Below, piece by piece: positions 63,849-64,000 of a DNA stretch of 64,000 nucleotides. Numbering within the stretch: position 1 is the first letter of the stretch; each line of letters opens with the position of its first letter. The position numbers were made by a program, and so were the translations under genes. This DNA is from an uncultured Pelagibacteraceae bacterium (lineage in GTDB: Bacteria; Pseudomonadota; Alphaproteobacteria; Pelagibacterales; Pelagibacteraceae), in the NCBI GenBank assembly GCA_902540275.1, contig CACBMB010000005.1:45324-109323 (forward strand), read 5' to 3'. A model generated the notes under the pieces. That model was not told the origin of the DNA, did no database searches, and worked only from the letters and a program-made list of their open reading frames with translations.

Positions 63849-64000
63849 TGGCTGACAGAATTGGCAAACCTTTATCACAGAGACAATTAAGAGTGGGAGA
63901 AATGATTAAACAATCTTTGAGTATGATTTTTTTGAGAAATGAGGCTAAAGTGCCAAATTTAGAGACTAATACTATTACAGTAACTGAAGTAAGAATGAGT
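63848..64000 (+). CDS. rbfA: Ribosome-binding factor A (5' part, runs off window)
   Basis: RbfA assists 30S assembly. 51 codons are visible: the N-terminus MADRIGKPLSQRQLRVGEMI and the following KQSLSMIFLRNEA fit the RbfA helix, and ITVTEVRMS matches the conserved ITxVxxS region. The infB-rbfA order is universal in proteobacteria. The start shares one base with the infB stop and the gene continues past the right edge. Confidence 0.9.
   Translation, partial: MADRIGKPLSQRQLRVGEMIKQSLSMIFLRNEAKVPNLETNTITVTEVRMS

Overview
The window looks like chromosomal DNA of a streamlined, AT-rich marine alphaproteobacterium, most probably the SAR11 clade (Pelagibacter-like). I infer this from the very low GC content by eye, the almost absent intergenic space (longest gap about 280 bases), the short versions of many proteins, and a gene order that is alphaproteobacterial throughout. 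No rRNA, tRNA, insertion sequence, prophage or CRISPR array was seen. No stretch above 300 bases lacks a gene.

Layout. 1-2345: the end of ftsK, lolA, then (minus strand) a GNAT acetyltransferase and a HIT protein that end the histidine operon. 2342-5303: hisE, hisF, hisA, hisH, hisB on the minus strand. 5395-7277: the heat-shock protease pair hslVU with an RpoH-like promoter. 7281-9121: a sulfotransferase, an Smr protein and a Tim44-like protein (minus). 9179-10010: fxsA and secB. 10003-13432: dnaQ, coaE, aroE, maf and the PPDK regulator (minus). 13433-13712: the probable chromosome replication origin, placed as in Caulobacter between the PPDK-regulator gene and hemE, with a DnaA-box-like site and four copies of a 9-mer. 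13713-24737: hemE, hemH, hemJ, rho, an OGT/SPINDLY-like glycosyltransferase, mnmE, mnmG, rsmG (carrying a near-perfect parS site), parA, parB. 24738-29374: holA, lptE, leuS and a DUF3576 lipoprotein (minus).

29562-30681: a highly expressed-looking porin with a strong ribosome binding site and a strong intrinsic terminator. 30726-33683: two convergent TPR-sulfotransferases. 33691-36037: a ThiE/TenI-like gene and a PLP-homeostasis gene whose start codons share one ATGCAT palindrome, an L,D-transpeptidase, an OmpR-type DNA-binding protein with a decayed receiver, and an unusually small ArfA-like ribosome-rescue gene (41 codons). 36034-42261: PfkB kinase, nth, dapB, dnaJ, dnaK, grpE (minus), with a perfect match to the alphaproteobacterial RpoH promoter before dnaK. 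42298-47800: rdgB, an LpoA-like protein, rsmI, a BON lipoprotein and a malic enzyme fusion. 47851-53115: murJ, trpS, nfu, a Bax-like glucosaminidase and a polysaccharide deacetylase. 53063-64000: compact tsaB, fur, a 2OG-Fe(II) oxygenase-like gene, miaB, phoH, ybeY, lnt, metK, nusA, infB and the start of rbfA.

Most genes are housekeeping: replication and segregation (dnaQ, holA, parAB, ftsK, ori), translation (leuS, trpS, mnmEG, miaB, infB, nusA), envelope building (lolA, lptE, lnt, murJ, porin, BON lipoprotein, LpoA-like), heme synthesis and stress proteostasis. No large accessory system is visible. The notable signals are small-scale: the origin repeats, the parS site inside rsmG, two heat-shock promoters (one implying a leaderless hslV message), the ArfA-like microgene, extreme gene packing with overlapping starts and stops, three sulfotransferase-domain genes, and a terminator hairpin touching the nusA ribosome binding site.
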